A stretch of 64,000 bases of DNA from Moritella sp. JT01. Lineage in GTDB: Bacteria > Pseudomonadota > Gammaproteobacteria > Enterobacterales > Moritellaceae. The stretch spans positions 138,774 to 202,773 of the forward strand of contig NZ_LOCN01000001.1 in NCBI RefSeq assembly GCF_001574435.1. Reading direction: 5' to 3'. Shown one piece after another: positions 54,599 to 62,968 of this stretch. Position 1 is the stretch's first letter; each line of letters starts with the position of its first letter. A model generated the notes under the pieces. That model did not search any database. It saw nothing but the letters and a program-made list of their open reading frames with translations, and was not told where the DNA came from. The translations under genes were made by a program, and so were the position numbers.

Positions 54599-55423
54599 AT
54601 GGCTATATATGTAAACACTAATGTTGCGTCTTTAAACTCGCAGCGTAGTTTAACGAACTCAACGAACGCCCTACAAACGTCGTTTGAACGTTTATCATCA
54701 GGTAAACGCATTAACTCCGCTGCTGATGATGCTGCGGGCTTACAAATTGGTTCTCGTTTAGAAGCACAAGTAAACGGTTTAAACCAAGGCGCTCGAAATG
54801 CCAATGACGGTATCTCAATGGCGCAAACTGCAGAAGGTGCGTTAGATGAAACAACTAATATGTTACAACGTATGCGTGTGCTTTCAATCCAATCTGCCAA
54901 TGGCTCAAACAGTGATGCAGACCGTACTGCACTTAATAAAGAATTTGGTCAGCTACAAAATGAAATTGATCGTGTAGCAAAAGATACAACGTTTGGTGGC
55001 GAGACGTTACTTGATGCATCATTTAATAATGATTTTCAAGTGGGTGCTGATGCTAACCAAGTTATCAATGTTAAAATTACTACAAACATGAACTCACTTG
55101 GTTTAGGTGTTGGTACTGCTGCGTCTAATGTACTTACTGTGGCGGCAGCTCAAACTGCTATCCAAAGTTTGGACACGGCGATTGCGTCGGTAACAGATAT
55201 ACGAGGTGATCTGGGTGCGAAACAAAACCGTTTCTCATCAACAATTCGTAATTTATCAAATATCTCTGAGAATGTATCGGCATCTAAATCTCGTATTATG
55301 GATGCAGACTTTGCTGCTGAATCGGCGAAACTAGCGCAAAATCAAGTATCTCAGCAAGCTGCAAGCACAATGCTAAGTCAAGCTAATCAGCAATCTCAAG
55401 TTGCTATGTCATTATTAGGCTAA
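54599..55423 (+). CDS. Flagellin 1
   Basis: The 274-residue protein holds only the conserved D0/D1 parts: N-terminal [20 protein letters not shown], then [20 protein letters not shown], and C-terminal [39 protein letters not shown]. The surface D2/D3 domains of larger flagellins are missing, as in Shewanella FlaA/FlaB (about 273 residues). Its promoter is sigma-54 type, so it is probably expressed before the sigma-28 flagellin, as with Vibrio FlaA. It is the first of three paralogues. Confidence 0.96.
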   Translation: MAIYVNTNVASLNSQRSLTNSTNALQTSFERLSSGKRINSAADDAAGLQIGSRLEAQVNGLNQGARNANDGISMAQTAEGALDETTNMLQRMRVLSIQSANGSNSDADRTALNKEFGQLQNEIDRVAKDTTFGGETLLDASFNNDFQVGADANQVINVKITTNMNSLGLGVGTAASNVLTVAAAQTAIQSLDTAIASVTDIRGDLGAKQNRFSSTIRNLSNISENVSASKSRIMDADFAAESAKLAQNQVSQQAASTMLSQANQQSQVAMSLLG

Positions 55424-55460
55424 GAGGGCGGGCTCCCTCTGGCCCCTTTGGGGCCGCCTA
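55424..55460. other. GC-rich hairpin after flagellin 1
   Basis: GAGGGCGGGCTCCCTC followed by GGCCCCTTTGGGGCC (55441-55455) with outer GGCGG/CCGCC pairing. It is strikingly GC-rich for this DNA. No T-run follows, so it may stabilise the 3' end of flagellin mRNA or act as a terminator of another kind. The rest of the 55424-55897 gap holds only AT-rich leader and the sigma-54 promoter of flagellin 2. Confidence 0.55.
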
Positions 55461-55827
55461 ATATATTGCTTTTACCTATATCCTTATCATTATTGCCCTA
55501 TGTAAGCGTATAGGTAAAAGTATTTACCTTCCTATTCCTACCTTTTACTCTCTTTTATTACACCGAACCTTAATCATTTCGATATTAAATCTTATCTTTT
55601 AAAATCATTGTTTTACTTGTACTGGTGGTGTCATTTTTTGTCATCAAAAATATAACTGACAATTATTTGTTGTTGAATATTCGCAACTGGCAATATGATG
55701 GCAAAATTTTGTCTTGATGGTTATTAGGGTTTATTAATTATTAATATATCAAGCGATAAAAATTAATAATTGGTTTAATTATATTTAAAAACAATTGGTT
55801 ATAACTTTTTTTTGTTTTAAATGTATT

Positions 55828-55843
55828 TGGCATGCAGATTGCT
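55828..55843 (+). promoter_or_regulatory. Sigma-54 promoter of flagellin gene 2
   Basis: TGGCATGCAGATTGCT fits TGGCAC-N5-TTGCW with one change at the sixth base. It lies 54 bp before the flagellin 2 start. Confidence 0.88.
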
Positions 55844-55897
55844 TATCTAAAAGATATAACATTTATTTAATTTGAAACAAGCAAAAAGGAAGATACC

Positions 55898-56725
55898 GTG
55901 GCCTTATATGTAAATACAAATGTAGCATCTTTAAATTCACAACGTAATTTGACGAAGTCTACAAATGCGTTACAAACATCATTTGAGCGCCTATCTTCTG
56001 GTAAGCGTATTAACTCTGCTGCTGACGATGCGGCGGGATTACAGATTGGTTCTCGTTTAGAGTCTCAAGTTAATGGCTTAAATCAAGCTGCACGTAATGC
56101 CAATGATGGTATATCTCTTGCTCAAACAGCGGAAGGTGCATTAGACGAAACCACCAATATGCTTCAACGTATGCGAGTATTATCAATTCAGTCTGCGAAT
56201 GGCTCAAATAGTGCCGCAGATCGTGTTGCGCTTGATAACGAATATAGTCAACTGCAGGAAGAAATTAACCGTGTGGCAGAAGATACTACATTTGGTGGTA
56301 TGGATCTGTTGAATTCGACGTTTAATCAAGATTTCCAAATTGGTCCTGATGCGAATCAAGTCATTAATGTAAAAATATCGACGAACATGAATGCGCTTGG
56401 CTTAGGTGTCGGTACCGCCACATCTGATATTTTGACCCCTGTAAATGCGCAAACGGCGATTACTAGTTTGGATGCCGCGATTGCAACGGTGACTGAGATC
56501 CGTGGTGATCTGGGTGCGAAGCAAAACCGTTTCTCATCAACGATCCGTAATTTAACTAATATTTCGGAAAATGTGTCTGCGTCTAAGTCACGTATTATGG
56601 ATGCCGATTTTGCCGCAGAATCAGCAAAACTGGCTCAGAATCAAGTATCGCAACAAGCTGCAAGCACCATGCTTAGCCAAGCGAATCAGCAATCGCAAGT
56701 GGCTATGTCATTATTACAAGGTTAA
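55898..56725 (+). CDS. Flagellin 2
   Basis: The 275-residue protein starts at GTG with AAAGGAAG upstream. The D0/D1 sequence is nearly that of flagellin 1 ([40 protein letters not shown]) and differs mainly in the middle (residues 105-190, e.g. [20 protein letters not shown]). It also has a sigma-54 promoter. A filament of mixed subunits is likely. Confidence 0.96.
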   Translation: MALYVNTNVASLNSQRNLTKSTNALQTSFERLSSGKRINSAADDAAGLQIGSRLESQVNGLNQAARNANDGISLAQTAEGALDETTNMLQRMRVLSIQSANGSNSAADRVALDNEYSQLQEEINRVAEDTTFGGMDLLNSTFNQDFQIGPDANQVINVKISTNMNALGLGVGTATSDILTPVNAQTAITSLDAAIATVTEIRGDLGAKQNRFSSTIRNLTNISENVSASKSRIMDADFAAESAKLAQNQVSQQAASTMLSQANQQSQVAMSLLQG

Positions 56726-56749
56726 TCGTTGCAAGGCTAATCGCCTATT

Positions 56750-56773
56750 ATTTTGGCTCGAAAGGGCCAAAAT
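56750..56773. terminator. Hairpin after flagellin 2
   Basis: ATTTTGGC and GCCAAAAT pair over an 8-base loop, 25 bp after the stop codon. The T-run after it is weak. The remaining 56774-57157 region is AT-rich leader with the sigma-28 promoter and no gene. Confidence 0.5.
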
Positions 56774-57039
56774 AGCACATTTCTATTCTTGTAAATTTCC
56801 TTTTCAATTTTTCAAGTTACCCCTTCCCCTTTTTTAATCTAGATTAATGTATTGCTCTCTAATAACTGTGACGGTTTCTTTGGTTTGTTATTTATAACAT
56901 TAGTTTAAATTAATTAACAATGATTCAACACCCCTAGAGGTTGAATTGTAATTGATTGAAATTAAACGGTTAAATGTGGATATCTGTTCAGGTTTAGAAC
57001 GAAATTAGAAAGAAATTAAATAAAAATAAAAAATAACTC

Positions 57040-57066
57040 TAAAGGATGTATTTTTATTGTCGATAA
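57040..57066 (+). promoter_or_regulatory. Sigma-28 promoter of flagellin gene 3
   Basis: TAAA, exactly 15 bases, then GTCGATAA, against the consensus TAAA-N15-GCCGATAA. It lies 91 bp before the flagellin 3 start. Confidence 0.9.
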
Positions 57067-57157
57067 CTTTCATGACGATACAAATAACTGATTATTAATA
57101 AGGGCTGTATTTTATATACACAGCAGTCCTTTACAGGATTTCTTTTAGGAGACGAAT

Positions 57158-57979
57158 ATGGCTGTTTATGTAAATACCAATGTAGCATCTTTAAATTCAC
57201 AACGTCATTTAGGTAATGCTACCAACGAATTACAAACTTCTTTTCAACGTTTATCATCTGGTAAGCGTATCAATAGCGCTGCTGATGATGCTGCTGGTTT
57301 ACAAATCGGTTCTCGTTTAGAGTCACAAATAAATGGTTTAAACCAAGCATCTCGAAATGCAAATGACGGTATTTCAATGGCGCAAACCGCGGAAGGTGCG
57401 CTAGACGAAACAACGAACATGTTACAACGTATGCGTGTACTTTCAATTCAATCTGCGAATGGTTCAAATTCTCAAGCTGATCGTAATGCATTGCAATCAG
57501 AGTTCAATGAATTACAAACTGAAATCACGCGTGTATCAACGGATACAACGTTTGGTGGTGAAAAGTTACTTGATGGTAATTTCAATCGTGAGATTCAAGT
57601 TGGTGCTGATGCGAACCAAACCATTACACTAAAAATGACAACAAGTATGGATGCGACAGCGTTGGCTGTGGGTAGTGGTACAACGAACGTTTCAACTGCG
57701 GGGGGCGCACAATCAGCAATTACGGCTCTTGATGCAGCGCTTGAAACGGTAACGGGTACACGTGCTGACCTAGGTGCGAAACAAAACCGTTTTTCATCAA
57801 CGATTCGTAACATCAGCAATATTGCTGAAAATGTATCAGCGTCTAAATCACGTATTGTTGATACCGACTTTGCTGCTGAATCCGCTAAACTGGCACAAAC
57901 TCAAGTACAGCAACAGGCGGCAAGTTCGATGTTAAGCCAAGCCAATCAAACTTCACAAGTAGCACTATCACTGCTTTAA
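57158..57979 (+). CDS. Flagellin 3
   Basis: The 273-residue D0/D1 flagellin starts [20 protein letters not shown] and ends [30 protein letters not shown]. It is the most divergent of the three: the central part (about 150-200, [20 protein letters not shown]) and the C-terminal Q-rich stretch differ. AGGAGACGA precedes the start. Its promoter is sigma-28 type, so its expression depends on FliA and on FlgM export, unlike flagellins 1 and 2. Confidence 0.96.
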   Translation: MAVYVNTNVASLNSQRHLGNATNELQTSFQRLSSGKRINSAADDAAGLQIGSRLESQINGLNQASRNANDGISMAQTAEGALDETTNMLQRMRVLSIQSANGSNSQADRNALQSEFNELQTEITRVSTDTTFGGEKLLDGNFNREIQVGADANQTITLKMTTSMDATALAVGSGTTNVSTAGGAQSAITALDAALETVTGTRADLGAKQNRFSSTIRNISNIAENVSASKSRIVDTDFAAESAKLAQTQVQQQAASSMLSQANQTSQVALSLL

Positions 57980-57997
57980 TCGTTTAGGTTTATGTTT

Positions 57998-58016
57998 GCC
58001 CTGCACCTTGTAGGGC
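57998..58016 (+). terminator. Hairpin between flagellin 3 and flaG
   Basis: GCCCT and AGGGC pair over a 9-base loop, followed by ATTTTGG. It may partly end the flagellin 3 transcript, so less flaG-fliD mRNA would be made. Confidence 0.5.
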
Positions 58017-58038
58017 ATTTTGGTCTTTGGGAGTTACC

Positions 58039-58452
58039 ATGTCCATTGATAATAATATGGATCATAAGAGCATTCGTTTTAATCCTGACCCTGTTGTGAC
58101 AAAAGAACCTGTCATAACGAATCCTGCCGTTTTAATTTCACCAATCGAACAAGTTTTACCAATCGAAAATTTATTATCTGAACCAGAAATAGCGAATGAT
58201 GTAAATTTGGAACAAAAATTGCTTGAAGCAAAGGATACGCTACAAGCTCATTTTGATGTTAATAATAAGAAGCTAAACTTTAGTGTTCATGGTGACACTG
58301 GCCGTATGGTAGTTAAAGTTGTTGATCCCGAAAGTGGTGAAATACTGAAAGAACTACCATCAGAAGCGGTTTTAAAGATGGTCGCTAACATTGAGCAATT
58401 TCAAGACAATATATCAGCTAGTTCAGGTCTCTTATTTGATGAGATGGTTTGA
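58039..58452 (+). CDS. flaG: FlaG-family flagellar protein
   Basis: The protein is 137 residues from ATG 58039, which has GGGAG upstream; the TTG at 58027 lies just before that site. A variable, acidic N-terminal half (about 1-65) is followed by the FlaG domain: LNFSVHGDTGRMVVKVVDPE, SGEILKELPSEAVLKMVANI with a GLLFDEMV ending. FlaG affects filament length in several polar-flagellated bacteria. It lies between flagellin 3 and fliD, the order found in Vibrio and Shewanella. Confidence 0.9.
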   Translation: MSIDNNMDHKSIRFNPDPVVTKEPVITNPAVLISPIEQVLPIENLLSEPEIANDVNLEQKLLEAKDTLQAHFDVNNKKLNFSVHGDTGRMVVKVVDPESGEILKELPSEAVLKMVANIEQFQDNISASSGLLFDEMV

Positions 58453-58492
58453 TTAACATAGCGAGATAAAATAGTAGGATGTTTAATGTGGC

Positions 58493-58508
58493 AGGCAACT
58501 TATTGCCT
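58493..58508. other. Small inverted repeat between flaG and fliD
   Basis: AGGCAA and TTGCCT pair over a 4-base loop. No T-run follows. It lies 35 bp before the fliD start. Confidence 0.3.
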
Positions 58509-58542
58509 ATCACATTACTATTGATGAAAATTAAGGATACGC

Positions 58543-59937
58543 ATGGCTGGTATTACGATGGCAGGTTCAGGTTCTGGTTTAGATCTGGAAACGATCATTA
58601 CAACATTTGTAACTGCTGAAAAAATGCCTAAAGAAACACGCTTAAATAAGAAAGAAACTAACCTTACAGCGGAGTTATCTGGTATTGGCACTTTGAAGGC
58701 GGGCTTGGCCGATTTTAAGGCCATTACTGGCCAATTGGGTAATGTGGACTCTTTTTATCAAAGTAAAACTAATATTAGTTATCAAGGCCGAAATGTCGAA
58801 CAAACCACTGCTGGTAACGGTGTTGATAGCGCTGCGTTGCCTATCACTATTAAAACGAAAGGTGTGGTACCAAAAGGTGCATTTGATGTTGAAGTGAAAC
58901 AGCTTGCACAGGGGGCGCGATTAGAGTCTGATTTTTTACCCGATCGAGAAACCAAACCTGGGCAGGGCATGCTGTACTTTGACGCAGGTAAAGATACTTT
59001 CCAAGTAAATGTTAATATCACTGATACATTACAAAACATTCAAAAAAAGATTAATGATGCGCCTGACAATTACGGTATTAGTGCCAATGTAATTAGTTCT
59101 GATCTGGGGGCTAAAATTGTCTATACCTCAGAAAAAAGCGGTAAAGCAAATGATTTATCGGTTTTCACCTCGGATTCGAGTTTGAGTATTATTTCATCTA
59201 GTATGAACGGGCACCCAGCCACCGATGCGATTATTACGGTGGATGGAAATACTATAACCAGAGAGACTAATGTCTTTAATCATGCGGTATCAGGCGTCAC
59301 TATTACTGCCAATAGTTTGACTAAACTGAACGAGCCTGCCAATTTTTCAACGTCGACAGATCATGCTGCGGTGCAAGAACTCATTTACGGTTTTGTAGAT
59401 GGTTATAATACCTTGATGGACAGTATCAATGTATTGACCAACCCTGAGACGGGTGTCTTGAAGTATGACTCAAGTGCACGAAGTATCAAGCAGCAGCTGC
59501 AGAGTATTACCGGCGGCGTGGTTAATGATGCCAACAAGAAACTAAACACCTTATACGGCGCAGGTATTTCGTTAGAAGAAGGTGGGATGTTAGCGGTTAA
59601 CCCATTTGGTATGAATGGGTCTAAGTCTGGTACCCAACGCTTAAATGACGCAGTAAATGACTCATTAGATGATCTTGGCAAACTTTTTGCAGGGAATAAT
59701 GGTATTGCGGCACAAGTGAATAGCGTGTTGGCAAACAATTTGGGAAATCGGGGGATGATTTCTCAGCAGGAAAATATGCTGAATGATAATTTACGTGATA
59801 TTGGTGATGATCGCGATAAATTAGATCGTTACATTTCATCATTTGAAGATACATTACGGAAGAAATATACCGCCTTAGATAATACGGTGTCACGTTATAA
59901 TGCCACCGGTGATTATATTCGTAATGTATTAGGTTAA
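58543..59937 (+). CDS. fliD: Flagellar filament cap protein FliD
   Basis: The 464-residue protein has the N-terminal GITMAGSGSGLDLETIITTF and EKMPKETRLNKKETNLTAEL, a mid-region Hook-associated domain 2 (VFNHAVSGVTITANSLTKLN) and the C-terminal coiled coil RNVLG-ending helix (DDRDKLDRYISSFEDTLRKK, YTALDNTVSRYNATGDYI). It caps the filament and helps flagellin fold. ATTAAGGATACGC precedes the start. Confidence 0.94.
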   Translation: MAGITMAGSGSGLDLETIITTFVTAEKMPKETRLNKKETNLTAELSGIGTLKAGLADFKAITGQLGNVDSFYQSKTNISYQGRNVEQTTAGNGVDSAALPITIKTKGVVPKGAFDVEVKQLAQGARLESDFLPDRETKPGQGMLYFDAGKDTFQVNVNITDTLQNIQKKINDAPDNYGISANVISSDLGAKIVYTSEKSGKANDLSVFTSDSSLSIISSSMNGHPATDAIITVDGNTITRETNVFNHAVSGVTITANSLTKLNEPANFSTSTDHAAVQELIYGFVDGYNTLMDSINVLTNPETGVLKYDSSARSIKQQLQSITGGVVNDANKKLNTLYGAGISLEEGGMLAVNPFGMNGSKSGTQRLNDAVNDSLDDLGKLFAGNNGIAAQVNSVLANNLGNRGMISQQENMLNDNLRDIGDDRDKLDRYISSFEDTLRKKYTALDNTVSRYNATGDYIRNVLG

Positions 59938-59984
59938 TCATATTATTTTTTGGTATTTAAATAAATCAATAGTTAGGTAAAAAC

Positions 59985-60407
59985 ATGAGAGCTAATATAA
60001 GACGTTATCAGCAAGTCAGCCGAGAAAGTGGTATTTCTACTGCTGATAACCACCAAGTGATTTTTATGTTGTTACAGGGGTTATTAGATTCTGTAGCAGT
60101 AACAAAAGGCTGTATTTTACGTAAAGATATTGAAGGTAAAGCCAAATCTATTAATAAATCAATTAATATTACATCTGGTCTGATCGATGGTATTAACCAT
60201 AAGATTCATCCCGAGATTGGTGAAAACTTTGATGCGCTTTATCGTTATATACAAGTGCGTTTAAATGATGCGTCATTAGAGCGTTCAGTCGAACCGTTAG
60301 ATGAAATCACAGCATTAGTCACACCGATTAAAGATGCATGGTTAAACATTCCTCAAGCGGAAAAAGAAAAAGCGGAATCGATGCGTAAGCAAGCTAGCGG
60401 TGCTTAA
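59985..60407 (+). CDS. fliS: Flagellin export chaperone FliS
   Basis: The 140-residue, all-helical protein has an N-terminal YQQVSRESGISTADNHQVIF, MLLQGLLDSVAVTKGCIL, and a central SINKSINITSGLIDGINHKI pattern typical of FliS. It binds the flagellin C-terminus to keep it unpolymerised before export. The stop TAATG overlaps the start of the next gene by one base, so the two are coupled. Confidence 0.88.
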   Translation: MRANIRRYQQVSRESGISTADNHQVIFMLLQGLLDSVAVTKGCILRKDIEGKAKSINKSINITSGLIDGINHKIHPEIGENFDALYRYIQVRLNDASLERSVEPLDEITALVTPIKDAWLNIPQAEKEKAESMRKQASGA

Positions 60408-60727
60408 TGATGGATACCACTGACGTTGAATTAATGGCGAAGATATCGGCTATCTCCGCGCAAGCAAAGCAAGCAATTATAGAAGAAAAGTTGGCTGAAT
60501 GTGATCAACTATTAATCCAACGTCAGGTTTTAATTGAGCAGTTAGTGCTGCGTTCGAACCCTGCTCAATCCCTTAATACCCATGCTTTTCTTACTCAGTT
60601 AATGGCGGATGACCAAACGCAAATCGCATCATTAAAAAAAACGAAATTAGCCCTTGAATCACAGCAAGCCATCACTAAGCGTAGTGCCAAATTAATTAAT
60701 CGCTATCTTACTATTAAACAATTTTAG
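60407..60727 (+). CDS. FliT-like flagellar chaperone
   Basis: The 106-residue helical protein reads DVELMAKISAISAQAKQAII, EEKLAECDQLLIQRQVLIEQ and LMADDQTQIASLKKTKLALE, ending RSAKLINRYLTIKQF. Its size, helical character and place right after fliS suit FliT/FlaI-type chaperones of FliD, though similarity is weak and the name rests mainly on context. Its start overlaps fliS by one base; the next gene begins 9 bp later. Confidence 0.65.
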   Translation: MMDTTDVELMAKISAISAQAKQAIIEEKLAECDQLLIQRQVLIEQLVLRSNPAQSLNTHAFLTQLMADDQTQIASLKKTKLALESQQAITKRSAKLINRYLTIKQF

Positions 60728-60736
60728 GTTGTTATT

Positions 60737-62848
60737 ATGGACCATTTAAATCACGATATTGCCGCACACATTGCTGCGCTAGAAGTACAACAGCAACAGC
60801 GTAAAAAGCAGGTGAGTCTGGCTCATGCCATCGATGCGATTAATGCTAAAGTACAACCTAGCGCAGACCCTATCGCCTTATACCAGGCGAATATGCGTGC
60901 GTTTGAGCAGTACATTCCTGATATCTACCAATCTTTTGTCAATTATCAACCGACTAAATTTGAGTTAGCGAGGGTTGATGACGCATTACATTTGGTTGAT
61001 GTGGATAATAACGTGGTATTAGGTGAAGATTATTTTCATGATAGTTTGATTGATTTTGAGCAATTTCGGGTTAATCCTCAATTGGCTCGTATTGATTTTT
61101 CGGAAGAGATCGAGAGTGTTGGTGATTTCATTCATGTGAAATATCTTAATCAATTTATTCGGGCTTTAAAGGGGATTAATAGCAAACATAAAGACGAATT
61201 TGTGTTGCCTGAAGCGGTTAATATGATGGTGTTTTTCGGCTTAGGTTTGGGCTATTTCTTACCTGAAATGCTAAGTAAGCACAGTGTAAAACGGTTATAC
61301 ATTTATGAACCAGAGAATGATTTTTTCTATGCGAGTTTATTTACGCTAGATTGGGCTGATATTCTACAACGTCTTGATGATAGCGGCAGCAGTTTACACT
61401 TGTGCCTCGGGGCAGATGAAGATGTATTTTTTAATGATATTTCCTATCAATTAATGACCAAAGGTCGTTATGACTCGACATTTAGTTTTTGTTATCAGCA
61501 TTACCAAACAGAACAAACAAATAGCGCGTTAGAAAAATTCAATCAGAAAAATTTCCATGTCGCGTTCGGTTTAGGCTTTTTTGATGATAGCTTAATGGCG
61601 TTAGCACATCAGTATCATACTTTAAATAGTCACGTGCCTTTATTAGCAAAAGTTGAACCGCTACCAGAATGTGCAACACGCTCTGTGTTTATATTAGGGA
61701 ATGGTCCCTCACTTGATGAGCATATTGACTATATTCGTGAAAATCGAGACAAGGTATTACTTGTTAGTGGAGGGACGACAATTCGTGCCTTACAGCAATA
61801 TGGTATTACCCCTGATTTCCATCTAGAAATGGAGCGTACTAAGGTGACCTATACGGTTCTAAAATCGGTTGCTGATGATGCCTATTTAAGATCAATCCCA
61901 CTCTTAACGCTAAACACGGTGACACCTGATGTGCTCAATTTATTTGATCGCAGCTTGATGGGGTTAAAATTACAAGAGCCCTCAACTGAGATAATTCTGA
62001 ATTCAGAGTTAGGCTGTGACAGTGATAATTTAACGCAATTGGTCTTTGCTAATCCTACGGTGTCTAATTTAGCCTTATCTTATTTCACGCGAATGGGCTT
62101 TAAAAACATTTATTTGTTTGGTATTGATCTTGGTTTTTCTGGTGATGCCCATCACAGTAAAAAAAGTATTTATTACCATGAATCTGGAGAAGATAAGTTA
62201 TTATTTGATAAGAAAAAACTATCTGGTTTTGTCTCTCCTGGTAACCATGTTGAAGAAGTTGAAACGACAATGATTTTCCAAATGTCTGCGAAAGGCATGG
62301 GCGAGTTATTAGATTTTTATCCGGATGTTAAATGCTACAATCTCGGCAATGGTATCAAGATTAAAAATGCCATACCAACGTATCAAGCCGATGTTGTATT
62401 GACAGATGAAGTGTTTGATAAAACTGAATTTGTTGATCGTATGTTGGCACATTATTCTGCAGATACGACGGTGCTAGCGAAGCAGTACAGTGCGGTCTTA
62501 GATCAAGATATATTTGTCCATTTTGTCGATGAAATGATTGCGATGGTTAAATCACCCGTTGCCAGCCGTTATGATGCATTAGAGCAACTACAACAACAAT
62601 TTATGTTATTAAATAGCCAGCTTAAGACGAAGCATGCATTCTTAGTTGAGTTATTAAACGGTACGTTACAGCATTGTCATGCCGCACTCATTAAAATGTT
62701 GTTGTTACCAGCGGCTGCTGAGCAAGGCCTTGTTTATTATCAACAGGGCATCGATATTTATATTAACTACCTTGAAGAAACGAAGGTGAAATATAAGCGA
62801 GAACTGTTCGAAGTAGATCAAACGGATATTTCAGATATTTGGAAATAA
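60737..62848 (+). CDS. Maf-type motility-associated glycosyltransferase (DUF115)
   Basis: The 703-residue cytoplasmic protein matches the Maf family. A DUF115/MptE-like core (about residues 300-470) has SVFILGNGPSLDEHIDYIRE, LLVSGGTTIRALQQYGITPD and FHLEMERTKVTYTVLKS, then YFTRMGFKNIYLFGIDLGFS with GDAHHSKKS. Maf proteins add nonulosonic acids (pseudaminic or legionaminic type) to flagellin before export. It closes the flagellin-fliDS block with only 9 bp after the FliT-like gene, so it belongs to the flagellar operon. The sugar biosynthesis genes are not in the window. Confidence 0.88.
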   Translation: MDHLNHDIAAHIAALEVQQQQRKKQVSLAHAIDAINAKVQPSADPIALYQANMRAFEQYIPDIYQSFVNYQPTKFELARVDDALHLVDVDNNVVLGEDYFHDSLIDFEQFRVNPQLARIDFSEEIESVGDFIHVKYLNQFIRALKGINSKHKDEFVLPEAVNMMVFFGLGLGYFLPEMLSKHSVKRLYIYEPENDFFYASLFTLDWADILQRLDDSGSSLHLCLGADEDVFFNDISYQLMTKGRYDSTFSFCYQHYQTEQTNSALEKFNQKNFHVAFGLGFFDDSLMALAHQYHTLNSHVPLLAKVEPLPECATRSVFILGNGPSLDEHIDYIRENRDKVLLVSGGTTIRALQQYGITPDFHLEMERTKVTYTVLKSVADDAYLRSIPLLTLNTVTPDVLNLFDRSLMGLKLQEPSTEIILNSELGCDSDNLTQLVFANPTVSNLALSYFTRMGFKNIYLFGIDLGFSGDAHHSKKSIYYHESGEDKLLFDKKKLSGFVSPGNHVEEVETTMIFQMSAKGMGELLDFYPDVKCYNLGNGIKIKNAIPTYQADVVLTDEVFDKTEFVDRMLAHYSADTTVLAKQYSAVLDQDIFVHFVDEMIAMVKSPVASRYDALEQLQQQFMLLNSQLKTKHAFLVELLNGTLQHCHAALIKMLLLPAAAEQGLVYYQQGIDIYINYLEETKVKYKRELFEVDQTDISDIWK

Positions 62849-62931
62849 CAGACGTTAGTTTACGCTGGGTTTATTTCGTTAAGTAAGGTGAAAGTCGCGG
62901 GATAAGACTGCATCTTACTATTATTTAGGTA

Positions 62932-62937
62932 TATAAT
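62932..62937 (+). promoter_or_regulatory. -10 box of the Bcr/CflA-type gene
   Basis: TATAAT stands 27 bp before the first ATG. The -35 region is weak. Transcription would start inside the palindrome 62936-62968 and leave a leader of about 20 bases. Confidence 0.45.
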
Positions 62938-62968
62938 CATAAGCCATTCAAACAGTTTGGCTTATGAT
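62936..62968 (+). promoter_or_regulatory. Inverted repeat over the start codon of the efflux gene
   Basis: ATCATAAGCCA (62936-62946) and TGGCTTATGAT (62958-62968) form a perfect 11-bp inverted repeat around an 11-base centre. The right arm contains the start codon ATG 62964-62966. It could be an operator just at the transcription start, or a mRNA hairpin hiding the start. Confidence 0.55.

Noticed and set aside
58489-58507. TGGCAG...TTGCC stretch before fliD that looks like a sigma-54 promoter
   Set aside because: The GG-to-GC distance is two bases too long for sigma-54. It is better read as a small inverted repeat (AGGCAA/TTGCCT).
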